Positions 8,472 to 16,454 of a stretch of 64,000 nt of DNA are shown one piece after another. Position numbers and translations under genes: made by a program. The number at the start of each line of letters is the position of its first letter. Within the stretch, counting starts at the first letter, position 1. The notes beneath the pieces are model-generated. The model did not search any database, had not been told where the DNA came from, and saw only the letters and a program-made list of their open reading frames with translations. This stretch comes from Desulfovibrio sp. (GTDB lineage Bacteria; Desulfobacterota; Desulfovibrionia; Desulfovibrionales; Desulfovibrionaceae): contig NZ_JAVESS010000012.1 of the NCBI RefSeq assembly GCF_034006445.1, positions 17,196-81,195 of the forward strand. The letters run 5' to 3'.

Positions 8472-9283
8472 CAACCGCGCCCAAGGACATACGCGAAAAT
8501 GTGGCAAGAGCCCTAGGGTATCTGCGCAAGGATGAGGTGGAGCGTTCGCTCCTGGTCATGTGCGAGGCTCTGCGGCGCATGGCCGAGGTCAAGATGCTGC
8601 GCTCGGCCCGGACGGAACTGGACAGCCAGGTCAATGATTTTCTGTCCACGCTGGTGCACCATCCGTGCATGCAGCCACTGCTGGACCCGGCCCGGACGGG
8701 CAATCCCAAAAACATTCCCTTTCAACAGGGCAAGGAAGCGGCACTGGCCACAGTGATGGACGGCCTTGCCAAGATTCTGCAAAAAGAATCCGAAAATTGC
8801 GTTCAGGCAGAAGCCACAGCCCGTAGGGCAAGAAAAAAACATCTCATTGATACCGGCCTGCAATTTATACGCGAAGGGCAGACCGCCAAGGGGCGCGCCT
8901 TTCTCAAGCGTGTGATTGAAGAATTCCGTCAGGAAGACGGCATCCGCGTTCAGGTGGCCCAGATTTTTGCCGCCGCAGGTCTGCATCAGGAAGCCGCCGA
9001 AACATATGAAGAAGCCATTGCCAAACAACAGCGCGACCCTGCCGCCTATACTGGTGCGGTAGCCTCCTGGATGGAACTGCTCGAATATGAAAAGGCCGAG
9101 GCCGTCTACAGGGCGGTACTGCGAACCTTTGGCGGGCACCCTTCCACCTATGGCAAGATGGCGAAGCTGTATCTCGTCTGGCACAAGCGCCAGAAGGCAG
9201 AAGAAATGGCCCTGCGCGCACTGCACGATGACCCGGAACAGGCGGACGCTCTGGAAGTGATGACCGCGCTGGAACGCAGGTAG
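8465..9283 (+). CDS. TPR-containing protein of unknown function
   Basis: 272 residues, no signal peptide or membrane segment, so probably cytoplasmic. The N-terminal half (about 1-120) is helical and charged (ENVARALGYLRKDEVERSL). The C-terminal half has three or four TPR-like units (about 125-265), for example AQIFAAAGLHQEAAETYEEA and AKLYLVWHKRQKAEEMALRA. I do not recognise a specific function. It is translationally coupled to nadD and is the last gene before tRNA-Ser. Confidence 0.75.
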   Translation: MLTTAPKDIRENVARALGYLRKDEVERSLLVMCEALRRMAEVKMLRSARTELDSQVNDFLSTLVHHPCMQPLLDPARTGNPKNIPFQQGKEAALATVMDGLAKILQKESENCVQAEATARRARKKHLIDTGLQFIREGQTAKGRAFLKRVIEEFRQEDGIRVQVAQIFAAAGLHQEAAETYEEAIAKQQRDPAAYTGAVASWMELLEYEKAEAVYRAVLRTFGGHPSTYGKMAKLYLVWHKRQKAEEMALRALHDDPEQADALEVMTALERR

Positions 9284-9368
9284 TCCACTATAACGCCTGG
9301 CCATTGCCATTCAAAAAAAGATGCGCTATAGACAGCCTTCCGGTCGCGGGCGCAACGCCCTGACCTGC

Positions 9369-9462
9369 GGAGAGGTAGCGAAGCTGGCCGTAACGCGCTC
9401 GACTCGAAATCGAGTTGTCCCTTAATCGGGGCACGTGGGTTCGAATCCCACCCTCTCCGCCA
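9369..9462 (+). tRNA. tRNA-Ser (anticodon CGA), CCA encoded
   Basis: The acceptor GGAGAGG (9369-9375) pairs with CCTCTCC (9452-9458), with discriminator G and encoded CCA at 9460-9462. The anticodon stem-loop CTCGA-CTCGAAA-TCGAG gives anticodon CGA (reads UCG). A long variable arm and a T-arm GTGGG-TTCGAAT-CCCAC are present, as expected for class II tRNA-Ser. Its 3' end is the attachment core of the islands downstream. Confidence 0.97.
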
Positions 9463-9464
9463 TT
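9440..9464 (+). other. Attachment core, copy 1 (left end, inside tRNA-Ser)
   Basis: A 25-base stretch from the T-loop to just past CCA. It recurs exactly at 26645-26669 and 34819-34843, where no tRNA is attached to it. An integrase gene starts 190 bases downstream. This is the usual tRNA-3'-end target of tyrosine integrases. Confidence 0.9.
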
Positions 9465-9488
9465 TTTATGTTTCTTACAGTCCAATAA

Positions 9489-9530
9489 AGTCCGGAAAGC
9501 AAGCAATAAAGCAGCTTTCCGGACTTTTTC
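9489..9530 (+). terminator. Intrinsic terminator after tRNA-Ser
   Basis: A 12-bp stem AGTCCGGAAAGC / GCTTTCCGGACT followed by TTTTC. Each of the three att copies is followed by a different terminator, which fits DNA of three separate origins adjoining the same core. Confidence 0.85.
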
Positions 9531-9574
9531 TTTCCAGCGACGTCCAGCGAATATATACACAATCCATCTTGTGC

Positions 9575-9622
9575 GGGTATATAACCGGGGTAGATAAAAA
9601 CTTGCAAAAATTTTATATACCC
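9575..9622. promoter_or_regulatory. Inverted GGGTATATAA repeats upstream of integrase
   Basis: GGGTATATAA (9575-9584) and its exact complement TTATATACCC (9613-9622) flank the DNA just before the integrase start. A related GGGTATAAAA lies at 26575-26584, about 60 bases inside att copy 2. The position on both ends of the same island suggests integrase arm-type or excisionase sites, or an operator for the integrase. Confidence 0.45.
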
Positions 9623-9653
9623 AAGGAAAGAAACCCTGAAAAAAGGATGGAAT

Positions 9654-10946
9654 ATGAAGACGATAACGCCATCTACCCGAAGATCTACCCCGATTGTTTC
9701 GCACACATTTTTAACCAACCTGAAGGCGACTGGCGAGGTGCAAAGAGTGCCGGTTGGCGAGTCGCTTTACCTCCAGATCTCCGCCAAAGGCAAAAAGACC
9801 TGGTACCTCAGATACGACACCCTCACTCCTGACGGAAAGCGCAAACAGAATATTGTCAGCCTGGGCCAGTTTCCCAAAATGGGGATCAAAGAAGCTCGAG
9901 CCGAAGCTGAATCAAGAAGAGACCTGTCGAAAGAAGAAAACGCGAACCTGGTACAAGTGCGCAAAGAAGAGCTCATCAGAAAAGCCCAGGCCAGCGTCGT
10001 CCACACCTTTCAAAATGTGGCCGAGTCCTGGCTCAATTTGAAAATGGCGGAATGGGAAGGACGTTCGGGCAAGCAAAACCGGGGACGCCTTGCCGCCAAC
10101 GTCTATCCCGTCATTGGCGATCTATCGATTGACAAAATTACGGTCAATGACATCGAGCACGCACTGAAACACGTTATTTCACGAGGCTCGCTTGAAGTTG
10201 CCCGGCGTGTGCATACTTTGATCGTCAGCGTTTTCAAATACGCTCTGGCTAAAGGCTTAATCCAGAATCCGGATATCATCGTCAGGCTGAGCTGGTACAA
10301 AGAGCAAATGCCCAAACGGAAGAAAAAGAGCCTGTATTCTGAAGAGCTTGGCCCGGAAGATGTTGGCCAACTGCTGCGAAGCTTAGAGGAACACAGAACC
10401 CGTTGGACCATTCCCGTTGCCACGGCCATGCAACTGGCCCCCTATTGCGCAGTACGCCCCTCCGAACTCCTGGAAGCGAAATGGAGCGAGTTCAACCTTG
10501 ATGCGGCAGAATGGGTTATCCCGGCTGAACGCATGAAAAAGGGCCTGCCTCATCTTGTGCCGCTGCCGCGCCAGGCTGTTGCACTTTTCAAAAAAATGTA
10601 CGCGTTTTCCGGCCAACAAGAGCTGGTGTTTCCGTCCACCTCTACCAAAGGCAAGGGCAAAGCCGTCAGCAGCATGGCCCTGATTCAGGCTTTTAGGAAA
10701 ATGGGCTATACTGCGGAAAATGGAAACAGATTTGTGACCCACGCCTTCCGTGGCCTGTTCTCCACCACGGCCTACAACATCCTCGGCGCGTCATCCCTGG
10801 CTGTGGAACTGCAACTCGCCCACGTCGAGCAAAACAAGGTCAAAGCGGCTTACCACAAGACAAGCATGCGTACCGCCTTGGCAGAGCGCCGGGCACTGCT
10901 CCAACAATATGCAGATTACCTGGATGAGTTGAGGGCGAAGGCTTAA
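9654..10946 (+). CDS. Tyrosine-type site-specific integrase (P4-like)
   Basis: 430 residues. The N-terminal DUF4102-like arm domain (about 20-95, LYLQISAKGKKTWYLRY) is followed by a SAM-like core-binding domain (about 125-215) and the catalytic domain. The first catalytic Arg is in CAVRPSELLEAKW (about 267), the H-x-x-R box is THAFRGLFST (about 362), then LAHVEQNKVKAAY supplies the His and the nucleophilic Tyr (about 400). The active site therefore looks intact. It probably integrates island 1 at the tRNA-Ser 3' end. AAAAGGATGG precedes the ATG. Confidence 0.95.
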   Translation: MKTITPSTRRSTPIVSHTFLTNLKATGEVQRVPVGESLYLQISAKGKKTWYLRYDTLTPDGKRKQNIVSLGQFPKMGIKEARAEAESRRDLSKEENANLVQVRKEELIRKAQASVVHTFQNVAESWLNLKMAEWEGRSGKQNRGRLAANVYPVIGDLSIDKITVNDIEHALKHVISRGSLEVARRVHTLIVSVFKYALAKGLIQNPDIIVRLSWYKEQMPKRKKKSLYSEELGPEDVGQLLRSLEEHRTRWTIPVATAMQLAPYCAVRPSELLEAKWSEFNLDAAEWVIPAERMKKGLPHLVPLPRQAVALFKKMYAFSGQQELVFPSTSTKGKGKAVSSMALIQAFRKMGYTAENGNRFVTHAFRGLFSTTAYNILGASSLAVELQLAHVEQNKVKAAYHKTSMRTALAERRALLQQYADYLDELRAKA

Positions 10947-10990
10947 AGAGTATGTAATGTTTGTTTAAGAACTATGCTATAGAGGTGATT

Positions 10991-12835
10991 ATGCCAACAC
11001 CAAAAGATCTTCTTGAAGAGCTTGAGCGCCTTGAAAATTCCATTCTTGAAAACATGCAACGCGCCATTCCTGAAGAAGAACAAGACAAGAGCCTATTTTT
11101 TATCGAACTCATCAGAACATATGACTACTGGTTTCTTCTAAATGATTTATTTCCTGAGGATAAACGACTATCCGCATGGGCTTTGCATGTAATGCAGTGT
11201 TCCTGGCCCCGTGTTGTCAAATCACTGTATGGATCTCTAAAAAAACTTAAAGGATTTCCAGCTGCTCAGTGGACTCCAATCCTTAAGCAATATGAAATGA
11301 ATTACCTGCATGGTGCTGGCTATTCAGCGATATTGGACAGGTTTCAAGAGGAATATAAAGCTGGGCTACTTGATATCGTAAAAAATGAACAAAGTGAGTG
11401 GCATGTCAATGCACGCCCAGGAACAGAAATTCAATTTATGGACCAATATGATTTAAGTTATATGAATGATTTTTATTATAAACCATATGAATATAAAAAA
11501 TCTTACTTTAAAAAATGGGCTCCACATGTAGAGGGCAGCATTGATGACCTGATTAAAGACTTTGAATACGGAGCTCTGCTGAGGCGAGATAGAATTTATA
11601 AAGATGCCAAGGCTCTTGCAGGTGAATTCAGAGAGGCGATATTTCCTTATCCCGTAAGATGGGGAAACATACTAGGCTACAATGCGTCTGACAATATTTG
11701 TTTAACAATGTTTGAACAGGCATATGATCAAGTCAGGAAATGGATGCATGATGCAGGTGTAGATAGTAATTGTATATTGTTTGACGATATAAGCGCGCTG
11801 GATTTATCAATTGTCGTTGCGCAATTAGTTGCAACACATATGATTCATTCTAGATTTATATTTTATGCAATGGAGAAAAAAGATTTCAGTATAGACATAG
11901 ATTTCAGCATAACAATTTGGTCAATATCAGACGACATTATCAACGGGACAAGATTTCTATATGGTATTGAACCAAAAAAAATTCAAAAAATATTGAATAT
12001 TATTACGCTAAATGATCGAACATACGATATCGTTGCAAATGGCAAAAACTTTGATATGCCGCTTCTAGTTGATATGGGAAATGGGCTATACATAAGACCA
12101 ATATCATCATTAGGTAAAAATCCGTTTGGATTTATCAAACGAGTTTTGGCAAAGAATGAAGCGAAGGCATACAATCTACTGATTAAGCATCAGGAAAAAA
12201 TGCTCCGGGACGATATTTACAGATTTTTTGGTGGAAACAGGTTTCAATGTCTTGATAGTAATATAAAGCTTAAAGCTCCATCTGGAAAAATACTGACAGA
12301 TGTGGATGCTTCCATATTTGACGTTATAACAAATACTTTGGCTGTATTTCAGCTCAAATGGCAGGACTATAGAACGACTAGTGTTCAGGAACTGCGAAGC
12401 AAGGCAAAAAATCTATCAGAAGAAACAGACAAATGGGCATATAATGTTGAAAAGTGGTTCAAGACTGTGAGCTCTGAGCAGGCAACGCGTACGTTCAAGA
12501 TAAAAAGCAAATCTGATTATGTAATAGTGTTATTTTTTGTTGTATCAAGAGAAGTATCTTATATAGAAGGGTATGGCTACTATCCCAAGCACCCATCTAT
12601 CGCCATTGCAAATTATCCATATTTTTCGCGACTAAGAACAGAAATTGGACCTCATGCAAATACTTTTTTGCTCATGCATAAAGCAATCTCAGAAAAGCGT
12701 GCCGACATCAGCAAGATAAAAGCTGAGCCTGTATCATTTGAACTTGAAAATCATAAATTTATTTGTGATCGGTACTGGTTTAGCATGTCTAACCAGCATG
12801 AGAAGGGAGATGATGGCGACTTGCCGTCTTCATAG
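10991..12835 (+). CDS. Hypothetical protein with a C-terminal PD-(D/E)XK-like motif
   Basis: 614 residues, AT-rich, and not a family I can name. The ATG at 10991 has AGAGGTG just upstream; an in-frame TTG at 10961 is less likely. Near residues 425-455 the sequence GKILTDVDASIFD...LAVFQLKWQ has the spacing of an Asp followed by a Q-x-K, as in some PD-(D/E)XK nucleases, and it follows a helical region (MLRDDIYRFFGG). The rest is helical, with Trp/Tyr-rich N-terminal segments and a hydrophobic strand VIVLFFVVS near 520. Its position directly behind an integrase in a defence-loaded island suggests an anti-phage nuclease; that is inference. Confidence 0.6.
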   Translation: MPTPKDLLEELERLENSILENMQRAIPEEEQDKSLFFIELIRTYDYWFLLNDLFPEDKRLSAWALHVMQCSWPRVVKSLYGSLKKLKGFPAAQWTPILKQYEMNYLHGAGYSAILDRFQEEYKAGLLDIVKNEQSEWHVNARPGTEIQFMDQYDLSYMNDFYYKPYEYKKSYFKKWAPHVEGSIDDLIKDFEYGALLRRDRIYKDAKALAGEFREAIFPYPVRWGNILGYNASDNICLTMFEQAYDQVRKWMHDAGVDSNCILFDDISALDLSIVVAQLVATHMIHSRFIFYAMEKKDFSIDIDFSITIWSISDDIINGTRFLYGIEPKKIQKILNIITLNDRTYDIVANGKNFDMPLLVDMGNGLYIRPISSLGKNPFGFIKRVLAKNEAKAYNLLIKHQEKMLRDDIYRFFGGNRFQCLDSNIKLKAPSGKILTDVDASIFDVITNTLAVFQLKWQDYRTTSVQELRSKAKNLSEETDKWAYNVEKWFKTVSSEQATRTFKIKSKSDYVIVLFFVVSREVSYIEGYGYYPKHPSIAIANYPYFSRLRTEIGPHANTFLLMHKAISEKRADISKIKAEPVSFELENHKFICDRYWFSMSNQHEKGDDGDLPSS

Positions 12836-13014
12836 CGAGCTGAATATTTTTGAAGTTAATATTAAAAATCTGTCAACACTTTTTTGTCCACACAGTACAG
12901 CCCTGTGCAATGTAGTACCTTTTCAAACAACGCTTTTTTGAAGCCGATATAGTCCGCTAAAAAAGTCATGATACGTTTCCTGTAAGAGTCAAAGACCATT
13001 CAGGAGGTGTAACT

Positions 13015-13236
13015 ATGACTACCATGACCACAGTCCCGACCGTCGGATTTCTCCGTCTTCCCCAAATCTTACAACTTGTCCCCATCAGCAAAAGCGCATG
13101 GTGGGAAGGCTGCAAAACTGGCCGCTTCCCCAAACCCGTCAAACTCGGCCCGCGCACAACTGCCTGGAAGGCGGAGGACATAGCGGAGTTGGTGAACATG
13201 CTAGGAAAGCAAGAAAAAACAAGCGATAAAGTGTAA
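13015..13236 (+). CDS. AlpA-like small DNA-binding regulator
   Basis: 73 residues with the MerR-like winged HTH of AlpA/excisionase proteins: FLRLPQILQLVPISKSAWWEG...GRFPKPVKLGPRTTAWKAEDIAELV. Such proteins control integrase or excision genes in P4-like islands. A strong AGGAGGTG lies seven bases before the ATG, and a strong terminator follows, so it is a monocistronic, well-translated regulator. A second, truncated HTH of a similar kind lies at 22643. Confidence 0.88.
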   Translation: MTTMTTVPTVGFLRLPQILQLVPISKSAWWEGCKTGRFPKPVKLGPRTTAWKAEDIAELVNMLGKQEKTSDKV

Positions 13237-13241
13237 GCATA

Positions 13242-13294
13242 AACAACAAAGCACAGGGATGACAGCCAGCACTGTGTCCCTGTGCTTTGTTGTT
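13242..13294 (+). terminator. Intrinsic terminator behind the AlpA-like gene
   Basis: An 18-bp perfect stem AACAACAAAGCACAGGGA / TCCCTGTGCTTTGTTGTT. There is little T-tract on the plus strand. It separates the regulator from the convergent minus-strand defence operon that ends at 13413. Confidence 0.7.
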
Positions 13295-13412
13295 GCATTG
13301 TGTTGCCTTCAAAAATACAAAATTATAATAATACCTTTTGAGTTTATTACAAATTCAATGTCATCTACTAAGCATTGTTCACTGTCTTGTCTTGTAGTTG
13401 CACTAAAATTCT

Positions 13413-15485
13413 CTACCCAATAGTAATCCCCTCGCACTTTGCCTTCTCAAGTATTTCTACCAAAATACGGCATTGCTTTTCGGACGGAATCTTTGAAGGA
13501 AGCTGTGTCGCTACAGCAAGAATTCCGTATTCTTTCTCAGAAAGAAGCTTTTTTGCAGACAGCTCGTTCATGATACGCTGCCAGTGTGGTGCTGGAATGC
13601 TGACCACCAGCTTCTGTGCTGCTATTCCATCATCTACCAATTGTACCTTCACGGCATTCCGATTCTGTTCTTTTTCCTCTTCTCTGGAGACAAGCAGGCT
13701 CCGGAAATTTTCCGACTGTCTTGCTTCAAGGGTCGAAATGTCATCTTTCAGAGTACTCCAACAGATATCTTTCTTGAACCACTCCGAGTCTCGGGGAAGG
13801 TTATCCGAGGGCTGGGTTATGTGGTCATTGATAAAGGAAGCACACGCGGCGATTGCTTCTCGTAAGGCATCTGGGATATCCTGTTGAATCCAAACTAGGG
13901 CAAACGGGATGGCCTTTTTGTGGCGATGGGCAAGTTCTCCCAAGCAGGCAAGACTGTAATAAACAATATAGGAGCGTAGACTTCCGCCTGGCCTGTACCA
14001 GGGTTGGGCCGAAACAATGCGTTCTGTTTCACGAAATATTATGGCTCTGGCTACAATGCGTTTGAAATACTGCTCATTAAAATCCTCTGGCGATACATCC
14101 CATGTTTTTCCGATTCTGGTAGCATATTGAGCAAAGTTTTTTTGGCGTCCCTTGCTCACATACTTGGGGTGCTCATCCCAGACATTTTCATATTTTGCCA
14201 AATCTTCCTTGGTAAATAGCTGATTCTTCGGGAAAATTGCTTTAAACTTTCGCTGTTCTGCAAGAGTAAGCTTGCTTTGCGCTTCTGCGTATTGCCCACG
14301 TGCTCTTTCATAAAACCACCTGGTTTCTCTCTGGGCTCCGGAATGAGCCGGAGCCAATACCCGGCGTGAAAATTCCTCCATTCTGAGGTGGAATGGGGAA
14401 TTGGAGAAGAAGTCTGCTGCTTTGACAGGGTTTTGCGTGTTGGCATATTCGGAAATTTTGGGGACGATTTCTTCGCTTTTTTCCGGATCAATAACTGACA
14501 GTTTCATCTGGACAAAGACCTGATCCAGAGATGCCTTGTCTTTTCTTTGCGTATGAAAAAGAGATGCTGTTGTCTGACCACCGTTCACGATCTGGAGGTC
14601 TCGTATCCTGGTTATGACAAGGCTTTCTTTTCCCTGATCGACATCAACCTCTTGAGCGGTTGCAGTTATCCCGTTGTTGTAAGCAAAAAACATGGTAGGC
14701 GAGTTGAGAATGGTTTCGCGAATGCCCTTGTTTACGTTACCCCGTGCCTGAAGGAATGTTCTGACGTTTTGCTCCAATAAACGGCTGTCATAGTCTCCAT
14801 ACAGTTTTGCAAGAACGTTTCCCGGCAGGGCCGCAAGGTAGGAACGGTAGTTGTCCGCTTGCAGGTCTACACGAAGACACGGGAGGCCATGTCCGAACAT
14901 TTGCAGAAAATCGAGGTCCAGAGGCTCCTTACGACCGCGAGCACTGTATTGTCGGTAAAGGCGTGCCATGTCCCATACATGGTAAAAAATTGGTTTGTCG
15001 CAGACGACTTCAGACTCAAGCTCTTTTACTCGTTCACTGAGGGCTCGTTCGGATAACAAAAACAGATTGATTTTTCTGAGACTGCCCAATCGGTCTTCAA
15101 TCTGTCTGGCTAAAGAATACTCTGGCGAAGTAACTTCTAGCTCTTGCCAAAGTCGCTTTTTGCCACTTGATTCGAAAAAATTGACAAGCCGGCGGAAAAT
15201 GGCCGTTATATCTGTCTGGGTCAGGGAAAGTAGCTCCATCCTCGATTCATAGTCGGCAATAAAAAGAGACAGAGTTCCTTCCTCGTCAAACCAGTAGCCA
15301 TCGACGCGCATCCCTCGCGGGGCCCGATAGTGACAAAATTCAACGTCTTCCACAAAGCCTGTTTCAGCCAGATCCTTGACGAAAAAATCGACAAACTCTT
15401 GCAAATGGAAGTTGTTGTTGGCGGCTCCACCAGCGAAAATTTCCTGTCTGAACTCATGAAAAAAGTCCTGTAGAGACATTTCCAT
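13413..15485 (-). CDS. AIPR-family protein (abortive-infection phage-resistance type)
   Basis: 690 residues. The central AIPR signature is clear: LLEQNVRTFLQARGNVNKGI (about 237-256), FFAYNNGITATA (about 258-270) and DLQIVNGGQTTASL (about 295-308). AIPR proteins take their name from a lactococcal abortive-infection protein; their biochemical activity is not established to my knowledge. It is the last gene of a minus-strand operon with a DUF4420 protein, Z1 ATPase, GHKL ATPase and cytosine methylase. Its ATG directly follows the TAG of the DUF4420 gene. Confidence 0.9.
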   Translation of the reverse strand: MEMSLQDFFHEFRQEIFAGGAANNNFHLQEFVDFFVKDLAETGFVEDVEFCHYRAPRGMRVDGYWFDEEGTLSLFIADYESRMELLSLTQTDITAIFRRLVNFFESSGKKRLWQELEVTSPEYSLARQIEDRLGSLRKINLFLLSERALSERVKELESEVVCDKPIFYHVWDMARLYRQYSARGRKEPLDLDFLQMFGHGLPCLRVDLQADNYRSYLAALPGNVLAKLYGDYDSRLLEQNVRTFLQARGNVNKGIRETILNSPTMFFAYNNGITATAQEVDVDQGKESLVITRIRDLQIVNGGQTTASLFHTQRKDKASLDQVFVQMKLSVIDPEKSEEIVPKISEYANTQNPVKAADFFSNSPFHLRMEEFSRRVLAPAHSGAQRETRWFYERARGQYAEAQSKLTLAEQRKFKAIFPKNQLFTKEDLAKYENVWDEHPKYVSKGRQKNFAQYATRIGKTWDVSPEDFNEQYFKRIVARAIIFRETERIVSAQPWYRPGGSLRSYIVYYSLACLGELAHRHKKAIPFALVWIQQDIPDALREAIAACASFINDHITQPSDNLPRDSEWFKKDICWSTLKDDISTLEARQSENFRSLLVSREEEKEQNRNAVKVQLVDDGIAAQKLVVSIPAPHWQRIMNELSAKKLLSEKEYGILAVATQLPSKIPSEKQCRILVEILEKAKCEGITIG

Positions 15486-16454
15486 CTAGAGCGCCTCCAA
15501 GAGAGTTTCAAAGGCACAGGAAAACGGTTCTATTTTTTCCAACTCAAGCTGGTATGATACTGATCTGACTCCGGCAGGTAACATGGAGCGAACCACCTTG
15601 GGGAAGTCTTTTTCGACAAGGTAGGCCTTCTTGTTAGTTGTTACCAATTTGGGGGTTTCATACTCGTGATGGGGGGCATACCCGTTTGCTGCAAGCTTGC
15701 TGTCAAAGCTTTCCAGGCTTTCTCTCTGTAACAGGTCACGAATATGTGTCACAAGCGCATTGAGCGACAAAGCTACATGGTTGTCCCGAGACTCTTGAAG
15801 AGTCAGAGTGAGAAGGTAGAGTTTTTCTTCAATAGACTCCAGTTGATCTTCGGAGGAAATCCGTACTGTGCTACGATCGGAGCTGGAGAGCGCTTTCACT
15901 TCAACGGCCCTTCCTGAATAGATAAAGTCTTGATGTACCCATTCCGGACCTGTCCACGCCATCACTGCTGAGGCAGGATTCAAACCGACCTCAAGCAGCT
16001 TGTTCAAAAAGACAAGTTCGGCAAAAAGGCCACGGTATTCCTGAATGGTTAAGAGTCGAGAATTTTGTCCGGACAAAAAGGTTCGCCATCGCTTCAAGTG
16101 CTGCATGGCCACAGAAATTGCTACATCCGGACGGTGCACTTCTATGAGGCTATGGAACAGGCTTTTGCACAAAGCATGAAAAAGATCGCAGTCAACTTGC
16201 CTGTCGAGAGTTAAGACCAACAATTGACAGTCCGTTGCAGGATCTTGGCGGAGGTCTGTGTCCACGCCTTTCACGGTAATCTTTTCTTGCACGAAAAGAT
16301 TGCGGTGATCGCCTGTCAGTGAAATCAAAAAGAGAAGTTTTCCCTGAACATCCTTTCCCCAATAGGCAGGAATTACACTTCCATCAGGAATGAGTCTGAC
16401 ATTATAGTCTCTCTCCGGTGTTGCAATCTCGTCCCACGGTAAGGAATTACTCAT
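15486..16454 (-). CDS. PD-(D/E)XK motif protein (DUF4420)
   Basis: 322 residues. The nuclease-like core reads YRGLFAELVFL (Glu about 138-140), then WTGPEWVHQDFIYSGRAVEVKA (Asp and E-x-K, about 166-186), which is the pattern of restriction-endonuclease-fold proteins. It is probably the DNA-cutting subunit of the surrounding restriction-like system. I chose the ATG at 16454 (MSNSLPWDE), with GGAGG six bases upstream; it overlaps the end of the Z1 gene by eight bases. Confidence 0.85.
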   Translation of the reverse strand: MSNSLPWDEIATPERDYNVRLIPDGSVIPAYWGKDVQGKLLFLISLTGDHRNLFVQEKITVKGVDTDLRQDPATDCQLLVLTLDRQVDCDLFHALCKSLFHSLIEVHRPDVAISVAMQHLKRWRTFLSGQNSRLLTIQEYRGLFAELVFLNKLLEVGLNPASAVMAWTGPEWVHQDFIYSGRAVEVKALSSSDRSTVRISSEDQLESIEEKLYLLTLTLQESRDNHVALSLNALVTHIRDLLQRESLESFDSKLAANGYAPHHEYETPKLVTTNKKAYLVEKDFPKVVRSMLPAGVRSVSYQLELEKIEPFSCAFETLLEAL

